A stretch of DNA of 64,000 bases from Mycobacteroides immunogenum (GCF_001605725.1 NZ_CP011530.1:3720001-3784000), one strand, 5' to 3'. Numbered from the stretch's first letter, positions 35,414 to 43,991 are shown. Translations and numbers: made by a program. Notes: a model not told the origin generated them from the sequence alone.

Positions 35414-35775
35414 CCCTAGATCAATGGCTTGACCTTGCCGTGGGGCTGCTAGCGGGTGGCGTCATCGGCACTGTCATCAAGTCCCTGGTAGATCGCAGGA
35501 ACGCCAAGGACGCCAACAACTCTGCTGACTGGAAAGCGTTTGCCACCGAGCAGCGGGAGACCTTCGCCGCCGCCATGACTGAGCAGCGTGAAGCCCACAA
35601 CGCCGCTATTGGCGCACTCGGTGGCCGCGTCGCGGCGCTGGAGGATCGGCTAACCGAAGAGCAGAAGGTGCTAGGCATCGCCTTGGCCCACCTGCGCGAG
35701 CTTCGGCGATGGATTCAGGGCGGCGCTACCGGCGACGTGCCGCCCCTCCCTGAGCAGCTGGAGGGGCGACTGTAA
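35410..35775 (+). CDS. Second lysis-cassette membrane protein (DUF2746-like)
   Basis: GTG 35410 overlaps the holin stop (GTGA). One N-terminal membrane helix (LDLAVGLLAGGVIGTVIKSL) is followed by a coiled coil (EQREAHNAAIGALGGRVAAL, then EDRLTEEQKVLG). Proteins of this kind follow the holin in many actinophages and are thought to act as a second holin or spanin-like factor. Last plus-strand gene of the prophage in this window. Confidence 0.75.
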   Translation: MTLDQWLDLAVGLLAGGVIGTVIKSLVDRRNAKDANNSADWKAFATEQRETFAAAMTEQREAHNAAIGALGGRVAALEDRLTEEQKVLGIALAHLRELRRWIQGGATGDVPPLPEQLEGRL

Positions 35776-35784
35776 GGGGGGTGC

Positions 35785-36366
35785 CTACCCGTTGCGTAGA
35801 TTGGACTTTGCGGCATCCAGTATTCCCCTACATTGCCGCTCAATACTGGGAAAGTCGAGCTTCACTGCCTTACCTAAACGGGTAAGCGCGTCAGTCTGGT
35901 CATAATGGGCGACGCTCATGGCGTTGGTGTCGCCCTTCCTCACGGCGGTTTTCCAGTCATTCCGCTTGTCATCGATGGTCATCATCATAAGGATGTTCTC
36001 GCTACGTAAGCGGTCCAGCTCATCGAACAGATTCCCCACAAGCGAGGCGACGGGCTCATCTGCGTATGCGATCAGCGTCGGGCTCGGTGACAGTGTTTGC
36101 CCCATTGTGAGCACCTGATGCACACGATATCCGTTGGAAGAGAAGTCTGTGTCGCTCGAAGGCCCGATTGCGGCAACCCTTCGAATGTCTTCGCAGGCTC
36201 CGATCGCGGTGATTAGCGCTGAGCTCTTCGCCTCCCAGGTACGTTTTTCAAACTCAAGTGCGCTCGCATGTCTACGATCCCCACGCTTGGTGGCAGCGGT
36301 TACCACGATGGTAATAACGGCTGTTGCCCCGCTGGATATGACAGAGGCGAGCGCTACGGCGTCCAT
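35785..36366 (-). CDS. Membrane-anchored helical cargo protein, 193 aa
   Basis: One N-terminal membrane segment (SVISSGATAVITIVVTAATK) is followed by a charged helical domain (LEFEKRTWEAKSSALITAIG and later helices). Similar layout to the protein at 7021-7599. It is the last gene of the minus-strand cargo operon, 9 bases after the DUF4352 gene, and converges with the lysis genes. Function unknown; superinfection exclusion is one possibility. Confidence 0.65.
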   Translation of the reverse strand: MDAVALASVISSGATAVITIVVTAATKRGDRRHASALEFEKRTWEAKSSALITAIGACEDIRRVAAIGPSSDTDFSSNGYRVHQVLTMGQTLSPSPTLIAYADEPVASLVGNLFDELDRLRSENILMMMTIDDKRNDWKTAVRKGDTNAMSVAHYDQTDALTRLGKAVKLDFPSIERQCRGILDAAKSNLRNG

Positions 36367-36375
36367 CGGGCTAAA

Positions 36376-37071
36376 TCAGTTGGTCCGTTTTAGGTCCACG
36401 GCGACACCGCCAGAGAAAGCCGAGTCGTGCAGCTTGACCTGATCAGGCTCGGTACCCACAGGCACATCAAAGGCGACCTGAACGTCAATCTTGTTGCCGG
36501 GGTTTATCTCTGCCATAAGTGCGTCGTTTCCGATGTACATCGAAGCGGTGCTGTCCGCCGAGAATGTCTTGCCACCTGCGATGAGTTTTTGATTCTCGGC
36601 GAAAAACGTCTGCGGCTTGTCACTGATGTTGGTGACCGTCATCGACAGCACTGCCCATTCGCCCTGGGCCTTTTTCTGCATGAACTGATTGTCATCGCGT
36701 CCAACGACGCTCTTGCCAATGTCGACCTTGTCCACGACGAAGGCGAACTTGCCATCGCGTACTTCGGACCCGACGCCCGGCGCCGCCTTGTCGGCCGTGC
36801 CAGCTCCGCTGCCACCCGCCCGTGGTGCGCTGGCCGCTGATGATGCGCTGGCGGGCTTCTCGTCGTCTTTCTTGCCGCCAGCTAGACCGATGACAAAAAG
36901 GACCAGCACCACTGCGCCGACAATCCACGGCCACTTGCGGCTTTTCTTTGGCGCCGGTACGGGTGGCGGGGGCGGGGTGTTGGTCCAGTTGGTTCCGTCG
37001 AAGTACCGCTGCCCTGGCGCGCCTGATGGATCGGGATACCAGCCCGGTGCCGCCGACTGTGGTGATGACAT
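36376..37071 (-). CDS. DUF2510-TM-DUF4352 protein, 231 aa
   Basis: Starts with GWYPDPSGAPGQRYFDGTNW, the short DUF2510 signature, then a Pro-rich linker, a transmembrane helix (KWPWIVGAVVLVLFVIGLAG, about 47-66), a Ser/Ala/Gly-rich spacer and a C-terminal DUF4352 immunoglobulin-like domain (WAVLSMTVTNISDKPQTF) that would face outside. Such proteins are common in mycobacteria and their prophages. In the cargo operon it follows the immunity genes by 97 bases. Whether it helps toxin delivery, protection or exclusion is unknown. Confidence 0.8.
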   Translation of the reverse strand: MSSPQSAAPGWYPDPSGAPGQRYFDGTNWTNTPPPPPVPAPKKSRKWPWIVGAVVLVLFVIGLAGGKKDDEKPASASSAASAPRAGGSGAGTADKAAPGVGSEVRDGKFAFVVDKVDIGKSVVGRDDNQFMQKKAQGEWAVLSMTVTNISDKPQTFFAENQKLIAGGKTFSADSTASMYIGNDALMAEINPGNKIDVQVAFDVPVGTEPDQVKLHDSAFSGGVAVDLKRTN

Positions 37072-37168
37072 TGATGAAGACCTTTCCCCTCGCTGCGATG
37101 CCCCTAACTGTCGGAAGCGTACGTCGTGCTCACAGCGTCTGTACAGGGAACCGGTATCCGGCTCGGAG

Positions 37169-37639
37169 CTACCCGGCGTCGGCGAACTCCGGTTGTTCTC
37201 GCAAGTGCCAGCCCGGCGCGATGTCGCCTGTGCCGTAGTAGCCCAGGAACAGTCTGATTGCCTCGGTTGGGGTCAACACCTCGGATGGGCGCACCGGGTA
37301 TGCATTATCTCCGTTGTAAACCACTTCGGTTTCGGATTCACCTGCCGCAGATGGCCTTCCGATGGTGTAGTGGCGCCGAACGTCATCAGACTCCATCCGC
37401 TTTATCTCCACGGTGAGACGGTCATCTTTCCCACAGGCCTGAATACGCTCATGGGAGTAGGGGAACTCATCGTACGGCACTTCGGGGGCAACCGGGTAGA
37501 TTGAGTAATACGTGTACCCCTTTGTGCCCAAACGGTTTATCCCCGCTGCGATCTGTCCAGGTATCTCTTCGGTGAAGTTGCTCATCCGCATCTTCGCCTG
37601 ATTTGACTCCAGTATGTGGGTCGCCTTTTCCAGCCTCAT
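37169..37639 (-). CDS. Imm1-like immunity protein, second copy
   Basis: Taken from ATG 37639, seven bases after the first immunity gene's stop; an upstream in-frame start at 37735 would overlap that gene. 156 residues. It shares with its neighbour DEFPY(S/T)HE, RLTVEI, VRR-YT-GRPSAA, VVYNGDNAY, a PSE-LT-AEA-like helix and the identical end APGWHLREQPEFADAG. This pattern fits the Imm1 family of polymorphic-toxin immunity proteins. A second copy may protect against a variant toxin or be a remnant of toxin-tip exchange. Confidence 0.75.
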   Translation of the reverse strand: MRLEKATHILESNQAKMRMSNFTEEIPGQIAAGINRLGTKGYTYYSIYPVAPEVPYDEFPYSHERIQACGKDDRLTVEIKRMESDDVRRHYTIGRPSAAGESETEVVYNGDNAYPVRPSEVLTPTEAIRLFLGYYGTGDIAPGWHLREQPEFADAG

Positions 37640-37646
37640 TCGCGCA

Positions 37647-38144
37647 CTACCCAGCGTCGGCGAACTCTGGTTGTTCTCGCAAGTGCCAGCCCGGCGCGGC
37701 GTCAAGGTGGTCGTGGTAGTACTGAAATAGCTCAACGGCTTCTGCGGCGGTCAATGCTTCTGACGGCAGAACCTTGTAAGCGTTGTCGCCGTTGTAGACG
37801 ACCTCAGAAAGTTCGGATTCATTTGCGGCCGAAGGGCGTCCGACGGTGTACATGCGACGAACGCCGTCAGCCTCTAGCCGTCTAATCTCGACTGTCAGGC
37901 GTTCCGCTGTGCCACAGGTCTGCATCCACTCATGGGTGTAAGGGAATTCGTCGTACTCGGTGCCATCCGGAACTTTATAGATGGAAAATGCCTCATCCTT
38001 AGCACCGTCACTCTCGGTCCCAAGGGCATTGATGTTGACCGCTATCTGACGATGGGCCTTGCCTGGATCTGCGCCCATCCATGACGTGAAGTTGCCAGTG
38101 GTGGTGTAGTTGCGCATCTGAAAGCCGCTGCGTTCTAAAGTCAT
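37647..38144 (-). CDS. Imm1-like immunity protein, first copy
   Basis: 165 residues. ATG at 38144 overlaps the toxin stop (ATGA), so immunity is translated together with the toxin. Imm1-like features: DEFPYTHEWMQ, LTVEIRRLEADG, VVYNGDNAYKVLPSEAL and WHLREQPE. It is expected to bind the toxin tip and block its nuclease site in the lysogen's cytoplasm. The family call rests on pattern and on gene order. Confidence 0.8.
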   Translation of the reverse strand: MTLERSGFQMRNYTTTGNFTSWMGADPGKAHRQIAVNINALGTESDGAKDEAFSIYKVPDGTEYDEFPYTHEWMQTCGTAERLTVEIRRLEADGVRRMYTVGRPSAANESELSEVVYNGDNAYKVLPSEALTAAEAVELFQYYHDHLDAAPGWHLREQPEFADAG

Positions 38145-39787
38145 TCGCCCGCCACCTTGACTACCTCAACCTCTGTGACCTTCACGGTTTCTATGTCGCC
38201 ACTCCTGTTCGTGATCGTAACGTAGGCCGGATTTTCCGGGGAAACTGCCGAGTCGAATGCCCGCTGATCAGCATCCCTGGTCGCATCTCCCGACTTGACC
38301 TCAATCCCCTTGTAGGTGCCGTCTGATTTCTGAGCCAGGCCGTCGTAGTAACGGCCATTGTCGACCCCGTCGACCTTGGCCTTCCGCCGTTCGGTGCTCA
38401 CCCACTCGTCTGGATTGTTGCGGCGATATCGGTTGATCCCTTCGGCTTCGCGTTGCCTGGCGTAGCCACCACCGGGTCGCCCGGTGATATGGCCGTAGGG
38501 GTCCCGCCCGTCGCCACGGTCGATACCTTCACCGGGACGCCCTGTGTGGGCGTGCATCACGGTCGCGCCATGGGTCGCGGCTTCGGTGGTTAGGTCAAGT
38601 GCTGGAGGTATGGCGACGACCGCGCCGCCAGCGAGCAGCCCAGCGCCAGCGACGGCTACGGGCGCGGCAATCGGCGTCGCAGCCCCGCCGGTGAAGACTT
38701 CACCGACGCCTGCCGCAGCCATCATGTCGTAGCCAACCGCCATCATGCCGACACCGGCAGCCATTTGGATTGTCTGGCCAGGGTTGTTGATCATGGCCTG
38801 CCCGAATGACGCGGCGGCATTCACCACAGGTGCGACGGTGTTGTAGATTTCATCGCCGAAAAGCTCGATTTGCATCTGCACCAACGACTTTAAGGTGTCG
38901 ATAACCATCGACGCACCCTGAACGATCGGCGCCAAAAGTAGCGCTAGCGCCTGCACCTCGGATTTGAACTGGTTGACGATGTTCCGGATGTCGGCGGCGA
39001 TTTTCTTGATCTCATCGTCGTCTTCGCCGGTTATCCAGTCCGCGACCTGTTTGGCCCCGGTGAGCGGATTTACCAAGCGGGCCAACAGGTCAAGTATCGA
39101 CGCGTGCGCGGTATCGATCTTCGTCGCGTAGTCATTGAGCTTGGTGCCGATCGTGCTGCACATACCGCCGACCTCGCCGACAGCGCCGTCGATTGTCTTG
39201 AATGCGCTATCGATCTTCGGGCCTTCGGGTATCTGCTGTGCCTGCGCCGTCGCCTGCGCCCCAGCCAGCCCCGGCTGCTGGCCAGTGAATGCGGCTCCTG
39301 CTGCCGTCCATGCGCTGCCAGCGGCGCGTAGTTTCGCCGAATCGCCGTTAGGCCAGATCATTCCGATAAACGGCTCCACCAGAAACCAGCCGGGTGGGTC
39401 GCCGACATCGCTGCCGACCGCAGACGGCGGTGTGCCAGTCTTGACGGTAGGAGTGGGCGAAGCGGCTGGCAGTGGGTCACCGCCCTTACCGTCGATGTTC
39501 GATGCGACTTCGGCGCGCGAGTAGTTGGTAGCCGAGGCTCTGATTCCGTCAGCGGCGCGGCCCGTTCCATTGGACACGTCGACCATGGCCTCAAGTAGTT
39601 CTTTGGCCGATGAGTCGTACTGCCCCGCGAACACGGTGCCCGCCGGATCATCGCCGCCCATACCCGCCGTGCTCGACAGCGCCGACTGCAGTGCCGACAG
39701 CGCCGAGCCCCAGCCTCCCACCGAGGTGGAGACTTTTCTACCTGCGCCATCGAGCGCGACCGGGTCGACGTGGATTGGTGGGGCCAT
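38141..39787 (-). CDS. Polymorphic toxin with WXG/ESX-type N terminus and nuclease-like C terminus
   Basis: 548 residues. The N-terminal 350 residues are two helical WXG100/LXG-like blocks (about 1-90 and 150-330) with a Pro/Thr linker between. A Gly/Ala-rich hydrophobic stretch (about 345-400) and a pre-toxin HITGRPGGGYARQ follow. The last 100 residues carry RYYDG (D482), GIEVKSG (E496, K498) and Q508, a PD-(D/E)XK nuclease pattern. It starts 2 bases after a WXG100-like gene and ends overlapping an Imm1-like gene. Export would rely on a host ESX system; cargo enters neighbours or is released by lysis. Confidence 0.85.
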   Translation of the reverse strand: MAPPIHVDPVALDGAGRKVSTSVGGWGSALSALQSALSSTAGMGGDDPAGTVFAGQYDSSAKELLEAMVDVSNGTGRAADGIRASATNYSRAEVASNIDGKGGDPLPAASPTPTVKTGTPPSAVGSDVGDPPGWFLVEPFIGMIWPNGDSAKLRAAGSAWTAAGAAFTGQQPGLAGAQATAQAQQIPEGPKIDSAFKTIDGAVGEVGGMCSTIGTKLNDYATKIDTAHASILDLLARLVNPLTGAKQVADWITGEDDDEIKKIAADIRNIVNQFKSEVQALALLLAPIVQGASMVIDTLKSLVQMQIELFGDEIYNTVAPVVNAAASFGQAMINNPGQTIQMAAGVGMMAVGYDMMAAAGVGEVFTGGAATPIAAPVAVAGAGLLAGGAVVAIPPALDLTTEAATHGATVMHAHTGRPGEGIDRGDGRDPYGHITGRPGGGYARQREAEGINRYRRNNPDEWVSTERRKAKVDGVDNGRYYDGLAQKSDGTYKGIEVKSGDATRDADQRAFDSAVSPENPAYVTITNRSGDIETVKVTEVEVVKVAGE

Positions 39788-39789
39788 CG

Positions 39790-40080
39790 CTACGCCCAGT
39801 TCTGCAGGTTCTTGGCGGCCGCACCCGTGTAGTTGCCGTGGGCGGCATGGCTCGCATCGCGCAGCCCCTTGAGCGCATGGCGCATCTGCTCAGCGCCCCT
39901 GGCCCATTTCTCGTGCGCCTGCGCGTGGGCGGTGGCGGCTTCGCCCGTGAAGGTGGCGTGCAGGTTGCGCACTTCGGAATCCATGGCCGCGATCGACGCC
40001 TCGGCGCGCTGCTCAACCTCGGTCATGCGCTCGATGATCCGCATCAGCTCATCGGGGACAACACCGAACTCACCTGACAT
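39790..40080 (-). CDS. WXG100-like protein, 96 aa
   Basis: A helical hairpin of about the standard size. The turn reads ATFTGEAATA, with Phe where WXG proteins usually have Trp. Two amphipathic helices flank it (DELMRIIERMTEVEQRAEAS and WARGAEQMRHALKGLRDA). Located 9 bases after the first WXG gene and 2 bases before the toxin. Probably the partner or targeting factor for ESX export of the toxin. Confidence 0.8.
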   Translation of the reverse strand: MSGEFGVVPDELMRIIERMTEVEQRAEASIAAMDSEVRNLHATFTGEAATAHAQAHEKWARGAEQMRHALKGLRDASHAAHGNYTGAAAKNLQNWA

Positions 40081-40089
40081 CGTCTCCCC

Positions 40090-40404
40090 CTACATTCCCT
40101 CGGCCACAGCGTCGACATTGGCAGTCGCCGCCGCCTCCTGGCCCTGAAACGTCTCCCCTGTGCCCGCCAGCAATGCACCCATCTGGGAGAGGCCTTGGTG
40201 CACGAGCTTGGCGCCTTCGTACCACTCGTACCAGCGCGCGGTGAATGCTCCCGCCGATCCGCCGGACCAACCGGACCCCATAAATCTCGACACCTCGGCA
40301 TCCAAGGAGTCCAGTTCGGTCGCAAGATTGCCTGCGGTAGACGCGACCAATCGCGAAACACGCTGCAAATCTTCGGGAGAAACCCCGAGAACCCCGCCGC
40401 TCAC
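40090..40404 (-). CDS. WXG100-like protein, first gene of the toxin operon, 104 aa
   Basis: GTG 40404 is chosen because the WXG fold begins at SPEDLQRVSRLVAST; upstream residues to 40539 look non-coding. The helix turn is GSGWSGGSAGAF, a true WXG motif, followed by WYEWYEGAKLVHQGLSQM. A TACCAT hexamer (40416-40411, minus strand) ends 6 bases before the GTG, fitting a leaderless transcript. Together with the next gene it likely forms an ESX heterodimer. Confidence 0.8.
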   Translation of the reverse strand: MSGGVLGVSPEDLQRVSRLVASTAGNLATELDSLDAEVSRFMGSGWSGGSAGAFTARWYEWYEGAKLVHQGLSQMGALLAGTGETFQGQEAAATANVDAVAEGM

Positions 40405-40410
40405 TGCTGG

Positions 40411-40416
40411 ATGGTA
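40411..40416 (-). promoter_or_regulatory. Candidate -10 of the toxin operon
   Basis: Minus-strand TACCAT (TANNNT form) lies 6 bases before GTG 40404; no Shine-Dalgarno sequence is present, so a leaderless mRNA is plausible. No clear -35 is seen. The remaining 40417-40540 holds only a short direct repeat. Confidence 0.4.
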
Positions 40417-40490
40417 TCGCCGCCGAGTTTGCCGCCGCAACGGCAAGGCCCCTGCCACTGACTGACCAGCTCGTACTGGCGTCGTGCGAA

Positions 40491-40511
40491 TTAGTGATGA
40501 TTTAGTGATGA
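40491..40511. repeat. Direct repeat TTAGTGATGA near attachment site
   Basis: TTAGTGATGA occurs at 40491-40500 and 40502-40511, an 11-base period, about 60 bases from the tRNA 3' end. Short direct repeats at this distance can be integrase arm-type sites; unproven. Confidence 0.35.
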
Positions 40512-40540
40512 CTTCAGGCATTCTTGGCCCCGAAAGCAAA

Positions 40541-40566
40541 AATCCCAGGTCGTCTGACCTGGGATT
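40541..40566 (-). terminator. Intrinsic terminator after tRNA-Ala
   Basis: AATCCCAGGTC (40541-40551) and GACCTGGGATT (40556-40566) form a perfect 11-pair stem with a 4-base loop; on the minus strand a T-run follows. It lies 4 bases past the tRNA 3' end. Since it is on the prophage side, it may be phage-supplied. Confidence 0.85.
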
Positions 40567-40570
40567 ATTG

Positions 40571-40643
40571 TGGAGCTAAGGGGACTCGAACCCCTGACCC
40601 CCACACTGCCAGTGTGGTGCGCTACCAGCTGCGCCATAGCCCC
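40571..40643 (-). tRNA. tRNA-Ala (anticodon GGC)
   Basis: The minus strand begins GGGGCTATGGCGCAGCTGG, folds into a full cloverleaf with anticodon GGC (plus-strand 40608-40610), TTCGAGTCC T-loop, and acceptor ends GGGGCTA/TAGCTCC with A73 at 40571. CCA is not encoded. It is intact, and the prophage lies against its 3' end, the common pattern when a phage att core restores the tRNA 3' half. Confidence 0.95.
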
Positions 40644-40699
40644 ATTGTTTAGTTGTGTGCTCGCAAGAAGTTACACCACGGCGACGGGCTCTCAAAATC

Positions 40700-41965
40700 T
40701 CAGCGCTCAGGACCGCCGACATCATCGGCTACTTCCTGCATACTCCTAACCTGCGGTGACGCAAGTCTCCCCAGCGTCTCGGGCGCGAACCCCCACGCCA
40801 CGGCCGCAATCAGGGGCATTGCACCGCCCACCACGAACGCCCAGCCGTAGGACGCGCGCTCGGCGATCACGCCGGCGATCACGGGCCCGATCACCAGGCC
40901 GATGTCGGACGTCATCTGGAAGGTGGCCAGCGCCGTGCCTGCCCGTCCCCTGCTGCCCACCACGTCGGCCACAGCGGCCTGCTGCGGCGACGCGTACAAC
41001 CCGGCACCGATCCCACCGATGAGCGAGAACACGACCAGGACAGGCAGCGATGACACGAAGCCCTTGCCCACCATCGTGGCCCCGCACACCACCAGCCCCG
41101 CGAGCACCAACGGCTTGCGACCGATGTCATCGGACCATGACCCGGCCAGAAACGCTGTGGACACGTCCCCGGCGGCGAACGCGGCGAACACCAGCCCCGC
41201 CGCCCCCGGCCGCTGATGCAGGCTCTCGACCACCAGCAGCGGCAGCAACGCACCCCGGATCCCGAAAATGGCCCATCCCGCACTGAAGTTCGACATCAGC
41301 GCCGCCAGGAACGTGCGGTGACGCAGCGCGGACGTCAGCGTCACCGGGGTACCGTGATGCTCGTCGGCAACCTCCAGCAGCGTCGAGCGCCGCAGCCCGA
41401 AATAGACCAGCGCGGCGACGATCACCAGCGCGGCCGCGTAGATGATGAAGGGCGCCGAAAGACTCAGCCCCACAACGGCACTACCCAGCGCGGGCCCAGC
41501 GACCATGCCCAACAGGAAACTCGACCCGTACAGCCCCTGTGCCCGTCCGCGAATCTCCTCCGGCGCGATGCGCACCAGTAGCGCCGCCGCCGATACGGTG
41601 AACATGGTCGAACCGACCCCGCCGACTGACCGGAAGATCAACAGCTGCCAGTAGCTGTGCACGAAGGCGCAGATACCGGTGGAGGCCGCGACGATCAACA
41701 GCCCGGTCATGTAGACCCAGCGCTCCCCCAGGCGCTGCACCAGCGCGCCGGCCGCGGGTGCGAACACCAGCCGGAAAGCGGCGAACGAACTCACCACAGC
41801 GGTTGCCGCAGTCACGCTGACCCCGAAGCTGCGGGCGTACTGCGGCAGTGCGGGCGCCACCACGCCAAACCCCAGCGCGATCACCAGGCTCGCGACAACC
41901 AGAACCCAGATCTCCCAGGGCAGTCGCGGCTTTACCGGTGCGTTGTGGCCAGGACAGCCACTCAA
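40700..41965 (-). CDS. MFS transporter
   Basis: 421 residues with about 12 membrane helices. The loop after helix 2 reads [14 protein letters not shown] and the matching loop in the second half [13 protein letters not shown], both forms of MFS motif A. ATG 41965 overlaps the phosphoglucomutase stop (ATGA), so it is co-transcribed with it. Drug or sugar efflux is likely; the substrate cannot be told. First host gene beyond the attachment tRNA. Confidence 0.88.
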   Translation of the reverse strand: MSGCPGHNAPVKPRLPWEIWVLVVASLVIALGFGVVAPALPQYARSFGVSVTAATAVVSSFAAFRLVFAPAAGALVQRLGERWVYMTGLLIVAASTGICAFVHSYWQLLIFRSVGGVGSTMFTVSAAALLVRIAPEEIRGRAQGLYGSSFLLGMVAGPALGSAVVGLSLSAPFIIYAAALVIVAALVYFGLRRSTLLEVADEHHGTPVTLTSALRHRTFLAALMSNFSAGWAIFGIRGALLPLLVVESLHQRPGAAGLVFAAFAAGDVSTAFLAGSWSDDIGRKPLVLAGLVVCGATMVGKGFVSSLPVLVVFSLIGGIGAGLYASPQQAAVADVVGSRGRAGTALATFQMTSDIGLVIGPVIAGVIAERASYGWAFVVGGAMPLIAAVAWGFAPETLGRLASPQVRSMQEVADDVGGPER

Positions 41966-43593
41966 CCGATGACCGCCGAGACAACCTCCCTCGCGGCCTC
42001 TTGTACCTGGCTCAAGTGCTCGGCACCCTTGAACGACTCTGCATAGATCTTGTATACATCCTCGGTGCCCGACGGCCGGGCCGCGAACCAGGCGTTTTCG
42101 GTGACAACCTTCAGTCCACCGATCGGCGCGCCGTTACCGGGCGCATTGGTCAGCTTGGCGACGATGGGTTCACCCGCGAGCTCGGTGGCGCTCACCTGCT
42201 CGGGCGAGAGCTTGCTCAGCACGGCCTTCTGTTCACGACTCGCGGGCGAGTCGACGCGCGCATACGTTGGGGTGCCGTACTTCTCGGTCAATTGGGCGTA
42301 TCGCTGCGAGGGCGTCAGACCGGTGACCGCCAGGATCTCCGACGCGAGCAGCGCCGCGATGATGCCGTCTTTATCGGTGGTCCACACCGAGCCGTCACGG
42401 CGCAGGAAAGACGCCCCGGCGCTTTCTTCGCCGCCGAAACCGATTGTCCCGTCGATCAACCCGTTCACAAACCATTTGAAGCCCACCGGCACTTCGATCA
42501 GCCTGCGATCCAGCCCCGTCACCACCCGGTCGATGATCGAGGAGCTCACCAGCGTCTTGCCGACCGCTGTCTCGGCGGCCCAGCCGTCGCGATGGCTGAA
42601 CAGGTAGTCGATCGCCACGGAGAGGTAGTGGTTGGGATTCATCAGTCCGGCATCGGGAGTCACGATGCCGTGCCGATCGGAGTCGGCGTCGTTGCCTGTG
42701 GCGATCTGGTACTTGTCCCGCGACGCCACCAACGAGGCCATCGCATCAGGCGACGAGCAATCCATCCGGATCTTCCCGTCATAGTCCAGCGTCATGAACC
42801 GCCAGGTCGCGTCGACCAGCGGGTTCACCACGGTCAACTCCAACGACCAGCGATCGGCGATGGCTGCCCAATAGTCGACGCTGGCCCCGCCCAGCGGGTC
42901 GGCACCGATCCGGATTCCGGCGCTCTTGATGACGCCGAGATCGACCACGTTGATCAGATCGTCCACATATGTCTGCTGGAAGTCGTAGCGCTGCACGGAC
43001 TTCAGCGCTTGAGCCAGCGGGACCCGCTTTACCGAGCGCCAGCCGGTGCGCAGGATCTCGTTGGCCCGCGCGGCAATCGTGCCCGTGGCATCGGTGTCGG
43101 CGGGGCCGCCGTGGGGTGGGTTGTATTTGAATCCACCGTCCCGGGGCGGATTGTGCGACGGGGTCACCACGATCCCGTCTGCCAATGCCGCGGTCCTGCC
43201 ATGGTTGTGCCGCAGAATCGCGTGGCTCACCGCGGGTGTCGGCGTGTACCTGTCGCGCGAATCGACAGCCACCACAACACCGTTGGCCACCAATACCTCC
43301 AGCGCACTGGTCCACGCCGGCTCGGAGAGCGCATGGGTGTCGCGGCCGATGAACAACGGTCCGTCCACGCCCTGCGCGGCCCGGTACTCGACGATCGCCG
43401 CCGTGGTGGCGACAATGTGGGCCTCGTTGAACGCAGCATCAAGACTCGACCCGCGATGTCCCGAGGTCCCGAACGCGACCCGCTGGGCCACGTTCTCAGG
43501 ATCGGGCTCAATTGCGTAATACGCGGTCACCACGTGGGCGATGTCGATGAGATCTTCCGGCTGGGCCGGCTGTCCGGCGCGGGCGTTGCTCAC
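41962..43593 (-). CDS. pgm: Phosphoglucomutase, alpha-D-glucose specific
   Basis: 543 residues from GTG 43593; longer upstream frames have no family similarity. Active-site serine loop VVTPSHNPP (S146), substrate loop [10 protein letters not shown] near 41, metal loop [10 protein letters not shown], and C-terminal phosphate loop [11 protein letters not shown] are all present. It interconverts glucose-1-phosphate and glucose-6-phosphate, feeding trehalose, glycogen and cell-wall sugars. Length matches the mycobacterial enzyme. Coupled to the downstream MFS gene. Confidence 0.95.
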   Translation of the reverse strand: MSNARAGQPAQPEDLIDIAHVVTAYYAIEPDPENVAQRVAFGTSGHRGSSLDAAFNEAHIVATTAAIVEYRAAQGVDGPLFIGRDTHALSEPAWTSALEVLVANGVVVAVDSRDRYTPTPAVSHAILRHNHGRTAALADGIVVTPSHNPPRDGGFKYNPPHGGPADTDATGTIAARANEILRTGWRSVKRVPLAQALKSVQRYDFQQTYVDDLINVVDLGVIKSAGIRIGADPLGGASVDYWAAIADRWSLELTVVNPLVDATWRFMTLDYDGKIRMDCSSPDAMASLVASRDKYQIATGNDADSDRHGIVTPDAGLMNPNHYLSVAIDYLFSHRDGWAAETAVGKTLVSSSIIDRVVTGLDRRLIEVPVGFKWFVNGLIDGTIGFGGEESAGASFLRRDGSVWTTDKDGIIAALLASEILAVTGLTPSQRYAQLTEKYGTPTYARVDSPASREQKAVLSKLSPEQVSATELAGEPIVAKLTNAPGNGAPIGGLKVVTENAWFAARPSGTEDVYKIYAESFKGAEHLSQVQEAAREVVSAVIG

Positions 43594-43642
43594 GCAACTG
43601 ATTGTGCCCGCGTCAGGTGAACCGTGTCTTACCGAACAGCCG

Positions 43643-43966
43643 CTATTGGATCGGCTGAATGCCGACCGCGGTGCCGTAGGCGCACACCTCGACGCCCGTG
43701 TTGGCGTACTCGGTGGTCTCGAAGCGGAACGCGACCACGGCATTGGCGCCGCGAGCTTCCGCCTCGGCCGCCAATCGTGCCAGCGCCTCGCGACGGCTCT
43801 CGTGCAACAACTGAGTGATGCCTTTGAGTTCGCCACCTGCGATGGACTTGAACGAGGCCGCGAGGTTGGAGCCGATGTGCCGCGACCGCACGGTGAGACC
43901 GAAGACCTCGCCGAACACCGCGGCGATCTTGTACCCGGGAATATCGTTGCTCGTCACGATGATCAT
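43643..43966 (-). CDS. YbjQ/UPF0145 family protein
   Basis: 107 residues from ATG 43966 (ATG 43975 would add three). Typical features: [13 protein letters not shown], the [10 protein letters not shown] segment and [12 protein letters not shown]. The family forms small oligomers of unknown function. It stands just upstream of pgm on the same strand, with 49 bases between. Confidence 0.9.
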   Translation of the reverse strand: MIIVTSNDIPGYKIAAVFGEVFGLTVRSRHIGSNLAASFKSIAGGELKGITQLLHESRREALARLAAEAEARGANAVVAFRFETTEYANTGVEVCAYGTAVGIQPIQ

Positions 43967-43991
43967 GAGCCCCAACGTACCGCCGTGTGGG

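Larger units (their letters stand above)
1..40643. mobile_element. Prophage (right part), integrated at tRNA-Ala
   Basis: An almost unbroken phage genome runs in the order replication, accessory, head, tail, lysis and cargo genes. It ends beside the 3' end of a minus-strand tRNA-Ala at 40571-40643, the usual target of tyrosine integrases. The left end, integrase and repressor are not in the window. The exact right boundary cannot be fixed without the left att copy, but it should fall inside or next to the tRNA 3' half. All structural and lysis genes look intact, so the element may be inducible; that is inference. Confidence 0.95.

Noticed and set aside
37640..37735. Longer start of the second immunity gene
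   Set aside because: It would overlap the first immunity gene by about 90 bases and add residues unlike the paralogue.
35785..40404. ESX secretion machinery genes (EccB, EccC, EccD, MycP)
   Set aside because: None present; only secreted-type WXG proteins and the toxin are encoded.
40405..40539. 45-residue N-terminal extension of the first WXG gene
   Set aside because: WXG100 proteins start close to the first helix, and a -10-like hexamer precedes GTG 40404.
1..40570. Integrase or immunity repressor gene
   Set aside because: No tyrosine or serine recombinase motifs and no cI-like repressor found; the only HTH protein (9635-9871) is a small MerR/excisionase type, so these genes must lie left of the window.
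41848..43620. Long plus-strand open frame of 590 codons opposite phosphoglucomutase
   Set aside because: It mirrors the high-GC codon pattern of the pgm gene, has no family motifs and no ribosome binding site.
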